The notes: generated from the sequence alone by a model not told the origin. A stretch of DNA of 64,000 nt from Micrococcales bacterium 72-143 (GCA_001898835.1 MKVM01000001.1:1402651-1466650); one strand, 5' to 3'. Positions 25,581-34,508 are shown, numbered from the stretch's first letter. Numbers and translations: made by a program.

Positions 25581-26792
25581 ATGCCCTCGACCATCTACGA
25601 CGTGACCACCTGGACCATCCCCGGCAGCCCCAGCGTCACCGCCTTCACCGACATCGGCGCGATCGTGAACAGCATCATCGCCGACATCAAGGCGAACCAG
25701 CCCAGCCAGGCGTCGAAGCCGGGCGCCGTCATCTACGTCCCGCCGGGCGACTACTCGCTGAAGACGCGCATCGTCATCGACATCAGCTACCTCCAGATCA
25801 AGGGCTCCGGCCACGGCTTCACCTCGTCGAGCATCCGCTACAACGCGGGGAGCACCGCCGGATGGTGGGAGATCTGGCCCGGCGGCAGCCGCATCAAGGT
25901 CGAGAACACCGACGGGAACGCGGAGGCGATCCTCATCAACCGCGGCGGCTCACCGAGACTCAGCTCGATCGAGCTCGTCGACTTCTGCCTCGACGGGCTG
26001 TCGTTCACCCCGAACCAGAACAGCTACCTCAACGGCAAGATCGGCATCCGCTCGACGAGCGACACCGACTCGCTCCGCATCGTGGGCATGGGCCTCGTCT
26101 ACCTGGAGCGCGGCGTCGTGATCACGGGCGCCGACGCGCTGCAGCTGAACGGCAACTTCATCGCCGAGTGCGGCAACTGCATCGAGCTGGTGAGCTCCGG
26201 CCAGGCGTCGATGGTGAACGACAACCTGGTGGGCGCCGGGCCGGCGGGGTTCTCGATCTTCGCCGAGGGCCACTTCGGCCTCATCGTGTCGGGCAACAAC
26301 GTGTTCCCGCGCGGCAAGAGCTCCGTGCACCTGAAGAACTGCACCAACAACACCGTGTCGGCGAACCGCTTCCACGCCTTCTCCTCGGGGATGGTGACGC
26401 TCGAGGGCGCCTGCCACAACAACCTCATCGGCACCAACCACTTCCTGCGGAACAAGGAGACGTTCGGCCCCTTCGTGAGCGTGCCCCTCACGACCGACGA
26501 CCTGTTCGGGCTCGTGCACCTGAACGGAAGCGGCAACACCGTCGTCGGCAACCACTTCTCCTACGACGTGCCCTCCGGCGACATCAAGCCCGCGGGTGCG
26601 ACGCCCACCCTCGTGCTCGTGAAGTCGGGCGGCAACAACTACGTGGCCACCAACCACCACGCGGCGAACGTCGCTGTGCGCGCTGCCGTCCTCGACGGGA
26701 GCACGACCGACACGAAGGTGCTCGACTGCGGGACCGCCGCCGAGTTCCAGGCGCTCGGCTCGGCCACCTACGGCTTCCGCGCGACGCCGTGA
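25581..26792 (+). CDS. GH91 inulin fructotransferase-like enzyme lacking an attached signal
   Basis: A 403-residue beta-helix protein of the inulin fructotransferase family, which cuts inulin from the end to release difructose anhydride (DFA I or III). Shared segments are YDVTTW, IKGSGHGFTSSSIRYN and NFIAECGNCIEL. At position 191 it has Gly (LNGNFIAEC) where the other copy has Asp203; Glu202 is kept. The ATG has a GGGAG site. There is no signal peptide in this frame, although the preceding ORF is a Tat signal. It may be a DFA-I-type variant, a relative with altered chemistry, or an impaired copy. It faces the ABC/hydrolase operon across the shared operators. Confidence 0.82.
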   Translation: MPSTIYDVTTWTIPGSPSVTAFTDIGAIVNSIIADIKANQPSQASKPGAVIYVPPGDYSLKTRIVIDISYLQIKGSGHGFTSSSIRYNAGSTAGWWEIWPGGSRIKVENTDGNAEAILINRGGSPRLSSIELVDFCLDGLSFTPNQNSYLNGKIGIRSTSDTDSLRIVGMGLVYLERGVVITGADALQLNGNFIAECGNCIELVSSGQASMVNDNLVGAGPAGFSIFAEGHFGLIVSGNNVFPRGKSSVHLKNCTNNTVSANRFHAFSSGMVTLEGACHNNLIGTNHFLRNKETFGPFVSVPLTTDDLFGLVHLNGSGNTVVGNHFSYDVPSGDIKPAGATPTLVLVKSGGNNYVATNHHAANVAVRAAVLDGSTTDTKVLDCGTAAEFQALGSATYGFRATP

Positions 26793-26799
26793 CGGCGCA

Positions 26800-26835
26800 C
26801 CGGGGCCGCGACCCCCTGGGGAGCCGCGGCCCCGG
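26800..26835. terminator. Strong GC hairpin between convergent GH91 and GH114 genes
   Basis: An 11-bp stem pairs 26800-26810 (CCGGGGCCGCG) with 26825-26835, and the interior can pair further through CCCC/GGGG. It probably serves both converging transcripts. Confidence 0.6.
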
Positions 26836-26892
26836 CGCCGGCGCCGAGACGTGCCCGAGGGCGCTACTCGACCGGGAGCGATACCGACGCCA

Positions 26893-28554
26893 TCAGCACT
26901 CCTTGTACACGTACCCCGACGAGCCCGACGGCCGCACGTCGACGTTGCGCTGGATCACCGAGTTCGTCGCACCGACGGCGGTGCAGCCCTTGTTCCAGCC
27001 CGACGTCGTGTACTCGACCACGTACACGCGGCCTGGGTACATCGCAGTGAACGTGCCGCACTCCGAGTAGCGACCGCACTCCTCCGCGATGGCGAAGTCG
27101 AACCCGGTGCCCCCGTTGAAGGTCGGGCCGTCGGTCTGCCACTCCGGGTTGTCGTTGTCGTCGGTGACCGCGTTCTTCTGGCCGATCGCGAGACCGATCG
27201 AATGCGCGTGGGTGACGAGCAGCTTCACGTACTCGCGCACCTGGGCGTGGGTCTCGAGACCGGACGACCGCACCTCGAGGTCGATGTTGTCGGGCTCGAT
27301 CGCCTGATATCCGTCAGCCTTGCACTGGTCGAACCAGGAGGTGATGACGCCCGCCAGCTCGGTGCGCTGCGCGACGGTGCGCACATCGAACACCACCTCG
27401 TTCCAGTTGGGATCGACGATCGGCTGGCCGTTCGAGCCCTTCAGGATCACGTTCGGATGGTTCGCGAGCCACCATGCGGTGGTGCCGTACGCGTTCGGGT
27501 TCGGGGTCCCCTCATCCGGCTGCGTCTGCCCGACGTTCACGTAGCAGATGTTGTACTTACCCGCCGCGGGTGCCACCGTGCGGTCACGGCTGATCACCAG
27601 CACACCCGACGCCGGGGTGTACGGTCCGCCGATCTGGTAGTCCCACTTGCCGTTCGGCGGGGGAAGCACCACGGTGCCCCCGGAGGCCGCGAGGGTCGTC
27701 ACGTTCAGCGCGCTGGACGCCGCCGAACGGTTGCCGGCGGCATCCCGAGCCTTGACCGTGAACGCGTAGCTCGTGTTCGCGGTCAACCCCGACACGGTGG
27801 CGGAGGTGGTGGTGGACGTCGCCGCGGCCGTTCCGCTTCCGTTGACGAAGACCTCGTACCCGGTGACACCCACGTCGTCGGTTGAGGCGTTCCAGGCCAG
27901 CGTCACGGACGTCGCCGTCTTGCCGGGGGCGTTCACTCCCGTGGGAGCGCTCGGCGCGGTCGTGTCGGCGGGCGGGGTGCTGCCGCTCACCACGGTGATC
28001 GCCTCGTAGTCGAGTAGCGCGTTATCGACGCCGTTCGTCGCCGAGAGCTGCACGCGCACGAGGCCGGCGCTGCTGACGTAGCTCGCGGCGCTCGCCGGGC
28101 CGGCGAAGGTGAACTCCTTCCACTTCCAGCTGGTGGCGCCCGAGTTGGTGCCGATCGTCGTCCACGCGCTGGTGCTCCAGTTGTAGAGCGACCAGGTCCA
28201 GGCCTGCTCGGCGTTCGCGGGGCCGCGGTAGTTCGCGTCGACCGTGATGCTGGTCACGCTGCTCGGGGCGATGGAGGTCGGCACCTGGTACTGGCGGTAT
28301 CCGGCGTAACCGGCGCTGACGGTGTCGAACTCGACGTACTTGCTGAAGTTGTCCTGGGTGCCGGACTGGTCCTTCACCGCCAGTTTGGCGGCCGTGCCGC
28401 CGCTCGCGATCGAGCCCTTCGTGCTCGTGAGGCTCGCCGGGGCGATGGTGGTGGTCGCGGCGCTCGCCGGGACCGCGGTGAGGAGGACGGTCGCCGCGGC
28501 GAGGCCGACCACGACCAGGCCGGCGAGGCTGCGCCGGGCTTTCGGATGCGTCAT
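26893..28554 (-). CDS. Secreted GH114 family glycosidase with FN3 domain
   Basis: A 553-residue exported protein. It has a Sec signal peptide (1-32, ending AVPASA), a beta-rich putative carbohydrate-binding region (about 33-190), a fibronectin type III domain (about 198-288), and a C-terminal GH114 TIM barrel (about 302-553). GH114 features include [16 protein letters not shown] and [12 protein letters not shown] (about 416-427) with the likely catalytic acid. Known members hydrolyse alpha-1,4-galactosamine polymers. It converges on the GH91 gene but has its own promoter region at 28601-28681, so it need not belong to the fructan system. Confidence 0.88.
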   Translation of the reverse strand: MTHPKARRSLAGLVVVGLAAATVLLTAVPASAATTTIAPASLTSTKGSIASGGTAAKLAVKDQSGTQDNFSKYVEFDTVSAGYAGYRQYQVPTSIAPSSVTSITVDANYRGPANAEQAWTWSLYNWSTSAWTTIGTNSGATSWKWKEFTFAGPASAASYVSSAGLVRVQLSATNGVDNALLDYEAITVVSGSTPPADTTAPSAPTGVNAPGKTATSVTLAWNASTDDVGVTGYEVFVNGSGTAAATSTTTSATVSGLTANTSYAFTVKARDAAGNRSAASSALNVTTLAASGGTVVLPPPNGKWDYQIGGPYTPASGVLVISRDRTVAPAAGKYNICYVNVGQTQPDEGTPNPNAYGTTAWWLANHPNVILKGSNGQPIVDPNWNEVVFDVRTVAQRTELAGVITSWFDQCKADGYQAIEPDNIDLEVRSSGLETHAQVREYVKLLVTHAHSIGLAIGQKNAVTDDNDNPEWQTDGPTFNGGTGFDFAIAEECGRYSECGTFTAMYPGRVYVVEYTTSGWNKGCTAVGATNSVIQRNVDVRPSGSSGYVYKEC

Positions 28555-28600
28555 TCGGTGGTACTCCTTCTTGCGTCGATGCCGAAGTAAACAGACAGAA

Positions 28601-28681
28601 TGAGCGATTCGATCAGGCGTCGGGCCCGAACTGAGCGAGTCAATCAGCGGCACGGTACGAGCGGCGCGCGGGTGCGGTCAA
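28601..28681 (-). promoter_or_regulatory. Promoter with downstream repeated boxes, GH114 gene
   Basis: On the complement, TTGACC (28676-28681) and TACCGT (28652-28657) are 18 bp apart. Downstream lie two near-identical 16-mers, at 28632-28647 and 28601-28616 (13 of 16 bases alike). Their 31-bp phasing would put two bound proteins on one face of the helix. The regulator is unknown. Confidence 0.5.
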
Positions 28682-28777
28682 CAAAACACTCACCCGCGAT
28701 GGCGGAACGCTCATCCGAAACGAGCGTGGGAGCGGTACCCGCCGCGCGCTGCGTGAAGAGCGGCGTCGATCGGTCGG

Positions 28778-28849
28778 TGCCCCTGGAGGGACTCGAACCC
28801 CCAACCCTTTCCTTAGGACGGAACTGCTCTTCCATTGAGCTACAGAGGC
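28778..28849 (-). tRNA. tRNA-Arg (anticodon CCU)
   Basis: The complement folds as a 72-nt cloverleaf. Acceptor GCCTCTG pairs with CAGGGGC, the D-loop is AGCTCAATGGAAGAGC, the anticodon loop GTCCTAA gives CCU (codon AGG), and the T-arm contains GGTTCGAGTCC. CCA is not encoded. AGG is a rare codon in DNA this GC-rich. Confidence 0.93.
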
Positions 28850-28909
28850 TGACCGCCCGAGTCTATCGAGCGGATGCGGGGGCGGGCGTCGCGGACGCCG
28901 CGGGCCGGA

Positions 28910-30151
28910 TCAGCGCGGGGGCGGGGAGAGGTAGACGGCCGAGCCGGCGTCGATGATGCGCTGGTTGTAGACGTCGGCGCCACCCCAGTTGTACTCCTCG
29001 ATGAGCACGGAGCCGTTGGCGAGGACGCTGTTGACGTACGCGACGTGGTTGGCGCCCGGGAACCAAGCGACCCAGCCCGGCGACGGGGTGCTGCTGGTGG
29101 CCCAGCCGTGGTTCTCCCACTGGCGCTTCCAGGAGGACGCGTTGCCGCCTCCCGGCGTGAGCGACGACCAGTCGTACTTGAAGGGGGTGCCGTAGCTGCC
29201 GGCGTCGCGGTTGAGGCGCCAGGCGACGAAGTCGACGCACTGCCGCACGAAGTACCGCAGCGGCGAGAGGCCTCCGCCCTGGCTCATGCCGAGGTCGGTC
29301 GCCCACGGGTAGTCGTCGCCGAGGGCCTGCGCGCCGGAGGCGAGGTACTCGGCCATGCGCTTCTGCTTGAGGGCGTCGCGGTAGAGGCGCTTGAGGTCGG
29401 AGGCGCTCACCGTGTCGTAGGCGTCGCGCGAGTCGGCGGCCACGGCGGCGGTCGCGTCGACGTCCGCCTTGAGGGCGAGGCTCTGGCCGTCGGACGCGGC
29501 GGCGGCCTCGGCCAGCTCGCCGGTGTAGTCGGCGGATGCGTACGCGGGCAGCGTGAGCGAGACGAAGAGCCCGCCGACGAGCACCATGGTGCCAGCCACG
29601 CTGAGCCGCTTGCGGGTTCCGCCCGCGCGACGCTCGACGCCGGAGGTCACGGCGCGGCTGGGCGGCGCGGTCGAGGCGCTGGGGGCCCGGCGGCCGCGCG
29701 CGCGCTGGTCGGACGCGGGGGTCTCGGCCGCGAGTTCGAAGGTGCCGAACGGCGCGGCCACCTGCGGTGCCGTCACCGGCGAGGCCGCGGTAGGGGCCGC
29801 AAGCTGCGGCGCGAGCCCGAGGGATGCGGGGGTCGGGATGCCGGCAGCATCCCGCGCCTCCCGCGCAGCACGACGCGAGCCCGGTTGCGCCGGGGTCGGA
29901 GTGGGGGCCGCGACGACATCCGCTGCGTCGGCCGGAGCGGCGACGGTGCTCCGGAGCGAGCGACGCGAGGGGAACTCGGCATTTTCACGAGTAGCCGAGA
30001 CCGCGTCGGGGCCTGCCTGCTGCGCGAGCTGGCCTGCCGCCGAGTTCGTCGCGGGATGCTGGGGGAAGCCCAGCGCCGCGAGGGTCTCGTTGTCAGTCAC
30101 GTAGTTGAAGCTCTTCCGGGTTGAAGCGACCCGATCGACGTTACGCGACAT
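28910..30151 (-). CDS. CHAP-domain cell-wall amidase, membrane-anchored
   Basis: A 413-residue protein. The first 175 residues are Pro/Ala-rich, low-complexity and probably cytoplasmic. A single hydrophobic segment (about 180-205, VAGTMVLVGGLFVSLTLPAYASA) acts as anchor or late signal. The C-terminal 130 residues form a CHAP domain with catalytic Cys in FVRQCVDFVAWRLNRD and His in GANHVAYVNSV, then EEYNWGG. CHAP enzymes cut peptidoglycan peptides. The MSRNV start is preferred; a few in-frame codons lie upstream. An NlpC/P60 hydrolase is encoded nearby. Confidence 0.87.
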   Translation of the reverse strand: MSRNVDRVASTRKSFNYVTDNETLAALGFPQHPATNSAAGQLAQQAGPDAVSATRENAEFPSRRSLRSTVAAPADAADVVAAPTPTPAQPGSRRAAREARDAAGIPTPASLGLAPQLAAPTAASPVTAPQVAAPFGTFELAAETPASDQRARGRRAPSASTAPPSRAVTSGVERRAGGTRKRLSVAGTMVLVGGLFVSLTLPAYASADYTGELAEAAAASDGQSLALKADVDATAAVAADSRDAYDTVSASDLKRLYRDALKQKRMAEYLASGAQALGDDYPWATDLGMSQGGGLSPLRYFVRQCVDFVAWRLNRDAGSYGTPFKYDWSSLTPGGGNASSWKRQWENHGWATSSTPSPGWVAWFPGANHVAYVNSVLANGSVLIEEYNWGGADVYNQRIIDAGSAVYLSPPPR

Positions 30152-30273
30152 CCCCCGAATTGTCACGTCTCGATAACGGCCCGCATTTCAGGGGCAGACC
30201 GCCCCGACCACCAGGGATTTCTCAGCTTGAGTACCCCTCACGCAACGGATCCCGTCGCGTTTCGGCCGGAACG

Positions 30274-30771
30274 CTACGCCGCCGGAGCCAGGAACTCGCG
30301 CCACTCCGGCTGCGCCCGCTCCGTGCCCCGCACGAGCCAGGCCGTGCCGTGCGGCGGCCGCGGGGCGAACCGCAGCGACCACCCCATCTCCTGTGGGGTG
30401 CGGTCGCCCTTGATGTTGTTGCAGCGCAGGCAGCACGCGACGAGGTTCTCCCAGCTGTCCGCTCCCCCGCGCGACCGCGGGATGACGTGGTCGATCGTCG
30501 AGGCGTGCACGCCGCAGTAGGCGCACCGCATGTCGTCACGACGCAGCACGCCCCGCCGCGACACCGGCACCGCCCTCCCGCTCGGCACCCGCACGTAGCG
30601 GCGCAGCAGGATGACCGACGGCCGGTCCCACTCCCCGCCGATCCCGTGCACGGGGTTGTCGTCGTCGCTCGCCACGACGACCGCCTTCCCCGACAGCACG
30701 AGCACGAGTGCTCTCTTGAACGACACGACGGCGAGCGGCTCGTAGCCGGCATTGAGTACCAGGGTGCGCAA
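30274..30771 (-). CDS. HNH endonuclease family protein
   Basis: A 165-residue protein of the actinobacterial HNH_5 family. It begins LRTLVLNAGYEPLAVVSFKRA. The zinc/HNH module is CAYCG, then STIDHVIPRSRGGADSWENLVACCLRC (about 87-112), with the catalytic His in IDHV and the Asn in WENLV. Start: TTG at 30771 has an AGGAG site 5-6 nt upstream, whereas the ATG 27 nt upstream has none. The site is buried in a predicted hairpin (30775-30831), and a leader peptide and terminator precede it. Biological role unknown. Confidence 0.88.
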   Translation of the reverse strand: MRTLVLNAGYEPLAVVSFKRALVLVLSGKAVVVASDDDNPVHGIGGEWDRPSVILLRRYVRVPSGRAVPVSRRGVLRRDDMRCAYCGVHASTIDHVIPRSRGGADSWENLVACCLRCNNIKGDRTPQEMGWSLRFAPRPPHGTAWLVRGTERAQPEWREFLAPAA

Positions 30772-30774
30772 CGG

Positions 30775-30831
30775 GTCTCCTCTCGAGGGAGCCTGCATGG
30801 CGTGCAGGCTGTCGAACCTCCCGGAGGAGAC
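30775..30831 (-). promoter_or_regulatory. Hairpin sequestering the HNH ribosome site
   Basis: GTCTCCTC (30775-30782 on +) pairs with GAGGAGAC (30824-30831). This buries the AGGAG that precedes the TTG start. Inside, AGCCTGCA (30790-30797) pairs with TGCAGGCT (30803-30810). In RNA this would hide the ribosome site unless opened. Confidence 0.55.
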
Positions 30832-30856
30832 CGCGAACGGGGATCGAGAACAGAAA

Positions 30857-30882
30857 AGGCGCCGTCGCGAACGACAGCGCCT
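30857..30882 (-). terminator. Intrinsic terminator inside the HNH leader (attenuator)
   Basis: In the leftward RNA, AGGCGC pairs with GCGCCT, with an inner GTCG/CGAC stem and 4-nt loop, followed directly by UUUUCUGUUC. It lies between the leader peptide stop codon and the HNH gene, 86 nt before the TTG. Confidence 0.65.
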
Positions 30883-30983
30883 CACACGACCGCGACGTGA
30901 CAGTGCACGTCGGGCCGGCTGCTGAGCTGTATGCGGAACAGCGCGCGCGCATCCATGGTGCGGATGCTGTGCGCCGTTCGCAT
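30882..30983 (-). CDS. Candidate 33-aa leader peptide upstream of HNH gene
   Basis: A 33-codon ORF beginning MRTAHSIRTMDARALFR and ending SSRPDVHCHVAVV. It has a strong ribosome site (GGGGAGGG, 3 nt before the ATG). Its stop codon touches the terminator hairpin, so a ribosome finishing the peptide would cover the 5' arm and prevent termination. The His-Cys-His near the end might sense a charged-tRNA shortage or ribosome stalling. Without the hairpin context this ORF would be unremarkable. Confidence 0.5.
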   Translation of the reverse strand: MRTAHSIRTMDARALFRIQLSSRPDVHCHVAVV

Positions 30984-31068
30984 GTGCCCTCCCCGGTCCG
31001 AAGAATCTCCGAGGACCCCAGGGTAACCCGCGCGGGTGAACACGCGCGGAACGACACAGGACGTGCGG

Positions 31069-31722
31069 CTACGCCCCGTAGCGCACGAACCAGTGGTTCG
31101 GGTTGTAGATGGTGCGCACCTGCACCGTCTTGCCCGGGTAGGGCGCGTCGATCATCGTGTTGCCGCCGAGGTAGATGCCGACGTGGCCGCCGTTGTCCAT
31201 CGCGACGATGTCGCCGGGCAGCGCATCCGCCGGCGAGATGGGGATGCCACCCGAGCCCTGCGCGCGCGAGGAGTGCGGCAGCGCGACGCCGAACTGGGCG
31301 TAGACGTAGGCGGTGAGGCCCGAGCAGTCGAACCCGGCGGGCGTCGAGCCGCCGTAGACGTACGGCACCCCCTGGTACTGGAGCGCCACCTGCACGAGCT
31401 GGTTCAGGTCGAAGGAGGGGTACGGCGGGTTCGCGAGGAAGGCCCGGATGCTGGGGCCGCTCGCGACGGACGTCCGCTGCGCCGCGCGCCGCAGCTCCGC
31501 GGCCGAGGTGACGTCGTAGCCGTCGCGCTGCTCGGGTACGGCCTCCGCGGCGGCCACGGGCACGCTCTGGGCGTCGCGTTCGCGCTGCAGCTCGACGGCC
31601 GCGAACGACGAGTCGACGGGGTCGACGGTCTGGTCCGCGTAGGCGGGGAGGGCGACCGTGGCGACGATGGCGGGGACGACGAGGGTGATGACCGCGAGAG
31701 AGCGGATCGGACTACCTGACAC
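31069..31722 (-). CDS. NlpC/P60 peptidoglycan endopeptidase
   Basis: A 217-residue secreted hydrolase. The signal peptide (about 1-29) ends ALPAYA. After a variable helical linker comes a C-terminal NlpC/P60 domain: catalytic Cys in TPAGFDCSGLTAYVYAQFG (about 131-149), His in NGGHVGIYLG (about 178-187), and a terminal NHWFVRYG. It cleaves D-gamma-Glu-diamino acid links in wall peptides. GTG at 31722 is preferred over TTG at 31728 because GGAG then sits 7 nt upstream. It has a long structured leader. Confidence 0.88.
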   Translation of the reverse strand: MSGSPIRSLAVITLVVPAIVATVALPAYADQTVDPVDSSFAAVELQRERDAQSVPVAAAEAVPEQRDGYDVTSAAELRRAAQRTSVASGPSIRAFLANPPYPSFDLNQLVQVALQYQGVPYVYGGSTPAGFDCSGLTAYVYAQFGVALPHSSRAQGSGGIPISPADALPGDIVAMDNGGHVGIYLGGNTMIDAPYPGKTVQVRTIYNPNHWFVRYGA

Positions 31723-31780
31723 GAGCAAGCTCCGCGTCCCGGTCGCCAGGTGACGGCCCCATCCCTTCCGTATGTCACGT

Positions 31781-31849
31781 CGCCGGGCAGAGGACGGGTG
31801 AACGGGACGCCCTGCCGGCGGCCCCGCACCGGATTCGGGTGGCGCGGGG
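31781..31849 (-). promoter_or_regulatory. Structured 5' leader of the NlpC/P60 gene
   Basis: Two GC-rich stem-loops lie about 60-130 nt before the start. One pairs 31822-31830 with 31841-31849 (one G-U pair, 10-nt loop). The other pairs 31781-31790 with 31812-31820 (one bulge). Actinobacterial wall-hydrolase genes often carry c-di-AMP riboswitches here, but I do not find that class's GGGGUGAAU core. Confidence 0.4.
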
Positions 31850-31920
31850 ACTCGGAGAGTTTAGGCGGGGATGCGCCGCTTGTCACATCGGAGCGGGCGC
31901 TCCCGGCCCCCTCGGGCGGC

Positions 31921-32613
31921 TCAGGCCTCCACGTAGATGTGGGAGGCGACCTCGTTCGGCAGCTCGAGGCCGTCGCCGAAGCCGTCCACCTGCACGATGA
32001 CGTACGACCCCGCGGCGGACAGCGTCACCGTCGCGCCGGGGACGACCCCGGCATCCCGCAGCTGTGCGAGCAGCTCCGGCTCGAACTGCACCGGCTCGCC
32101 GAGGCGGCGCACCACCCCGGTGCTCTCGCCCGTGGCGGATTCGGTGCGCGCGACGATGCTCTCGACGCCGTCGAGGAAGCGGCCGGCGGGCCGATCGCCG
32201 AGCTCGTCGAGGCCCGGGATCGGGTTGCCGTAGGGCGACTCGGTGGGGTGGTCGAGCAGCTCGAGCAGGCGACGCTCCACCTGCTCGCTCATGACGTGCT
32301 CCCAGCGGCAGGCCTCGTCGTGCACGTACGCCCAGTCCAGCCCGATGACGTCCGACAGCAGGCGCTCGGCGAGGCGATGCTTGCGCATGACGTGCATGGC
32401 GCGGCTGCGGCCCTCGGTGGTGAGGGCGAGGTGGCGGTCGCCCTCGACGACCACGAGACCGTCGCGCTCCATGCGCCCGATCGTCTGCGAGACGGTCGGC
32501 CCCGAGTGCCCGAGGCGCTCGGAGATGCGCGCGCGCAGCGGCGTGATCCCCTCCTCCTCGAGGTCGAGGATGGTCCGAAGGTACATCTCCGTCGTGTCGA
32601 CGAGATCGGTCAT
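31921..32613 (-). CDS. ideR: Iron-dependent repressor IdeR/DtxR
   Basis: A 230-residue metalloregulator that binds DNA when loaded with Fe(II). The helix-turn-helix is LRARISERLGHSGPTVSQTIGRM. Every primary and ancillary metal ligand of DtxR is at its standard number: Met10, His79, Glu83, His98, Cys102, Glu105 and His106. Cys102 favours iron over manganese. A C-terminal SH3-like domain follows a Pro-rich linker. ATG at 32613 has a GGGAGG site. The box at 63039-63053 is a likely target. Divergent from serC. Confidence 0.93.
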   Translation of the reverse strand: MTDLVDTTEMYLRTILDLEEEGITPLRARISERLGHSGPTVSQTIGRMERDGLVVVEGDRHLALTTEGRSRAMHVMRKHRLAERLLSDVIGLDWAYVHDEACRWEHVMSEQVERRLLELLDHPTESPYGNPIPGLDELGDRPAGRFLDGVESIVARTESATGESTGVVRRLGEPVQFEPELLAQLRDAGVVPGATVTLSAAGSYVIVQVDGFGDGLELPNEVASHIYVEA

Positions 32614-32657
32614 CGTGGCCTCCCTGCACGTCGCCATCAGCCTACCTGCAGGCTCAA

Positions 32658-33779
<1,122 letters not shown>

Positions 33780-33789
33780 TCCGCCGGGC

Positions 33790-33795
33790 TAGGCT
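33790..33795 (+). promoter_or_regulatory. Candidate -10 element for leaderless DUF2530 gene
   Basis: TAGGCT is followed by 6 nt and then the ATG at 33802. It lies within the 22-bp gap after serC. Confidence 0.5.
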
Positions 33796-33801
33796 CACGG
33801 C

Positions 33802-34044
33802 ATGCGGTTCTGGCTGAAGGACAGCGAGCGGCGCCCGGATCCCGAGCCCGTTCCGACGGACGACCGCGCCGCGATCCTCGCGGGGCTCGTGCTGTGGGTG
33901 CTCGTCTTCGCGGCGCTACTGGTCTTCGTCGGGCCACTCGTCGAGGCCGGACGCGTCTGGTGGCTGTGGACCTGCCTCGTCGGCATCGGCATCGGGCTCG
34001 TCGCCCTCGTCTACGTGCACCGCTTCCGCCGCAAGGCCGACTGA
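33802..34044 (+). CDS. DUF2530 small membrane protein
   Basis: An 80-residue protein with two transmembrane helices (about 25-46, ILAGLVLWVLVFAALLVFVGP, and 54-72, LWTCLVGIGIGLVALVYV). A charged N-terminus and a basic C-terminal tail (HRFRRKAD) suggest both ends are cytoplasmic. This matches actinobacterial DUF2530 in size and layout. Its 3' half overlaps the antisense 3' end of the DUF3027 gene by 129 bp. Function unknown. Confidence 0.85.
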   Translation: MRFWLKDSERRPDPEPVPTDDRAAILAGLVLWVLVFAALLVFVGPLVEAGRVWWLWTCLVGIGIGLVALVYVHRFRRKAD

Positions 34045-34503
34045 GGCCTCCGACTCGAAGTCGATCCCGTCGTCGGGGTCGTCGCCGAAGTCCTCGTCCT
34101 CGTGGTCGTCGAACTCGTCCTCGTCGGCGTCATCGGCGTCCTCGCCGTCCGGCGCGTCCTCGTCCACCGCGTCCTCGTCGTCGGCCCCCGCCTCGGCGGC
34201 GGCCGCGGCCTGCGCCGCGCGGTACTCCTGCAGGCGCTCCGACCAGGGAACCCAGTCGGGCGCGAGCAGCGCGCCGTCGCCCGGCAGCAGCTCCGCCTCG
34301 AGCACCGTGGGCGCCTCGTCCGGCAGCTGCACGACGGAGACCGTCCAGTGCCACCCCGGATAGCCCGGCATGGTGGCGGCGAACGACAGCGTCACGACGC
34401 CGTCCTCATCCGTCGACTGCTCGAGGAGCTCGCCGACCGTGGACTCCGGGGTGATCTCCGCGAGCGCCTCGCGTGCCAGCCGGGCCCGTTCCTCGTCGGT
34501 CAC
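33916..34503 (-). CDS. DUF3027 family protein
   Basis: A 195-residue acidic protein. The conserved core is ATMPGYPGWHWTVSVVQL (about 46-63) and LLPGDGALLAPDWVPWSERLQEYR (about 75-98). The C-terminal half is a run of Asp/Glu and probably disordered. The GTG start begins 5 bp after the cold-shock-like gene, so the two form an operon. The last 43 codons are read antisense to DUF2530, which constrains both sequences. Function unknown. Confidence 0.85.
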   Translation of the reverse strand: MTDEERARLAREALAEITPESTVGELLEQSTDEDGVVTLSFAATMPGYPGWHWTVSVVQLPDEAPTVLEAELLPGDGALLAPDWVPWSERLQEYRAAQAAAAAEAGADDEDAVDEDAPDGEDADDADEDEFDDHEDEDFGDDPDDGIDFESEASVGLAAEAVHVDEGDEPDADADEAGPQPPDASGLDEWPDEDQ

Positions 34504-34508
34504 GGCGC

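Noticed and set aside
29553..30104. Plus-strand frame opposite the CHAP protein
   Set aside because: It is a shadow of the Pro/Ala-rich low-complexity N-terminus, with no ribosome site or domain.
31723..31728. TTG at 31728 as start of the NlpC/P60 gene
   Set aside because: The GGAG site would be only about 2 nt away. The GTG at 31722 has correct spacing.
31729..31880. c-di-AMP (ydaO-type) riboswitch before the NlpC/P60 gene
   Set aside because: The position is right and stems exist, but the GGGGUGAAU-type core and the CCGAACCCG...CUAACCUCGUA segment were not found on the correct strand.
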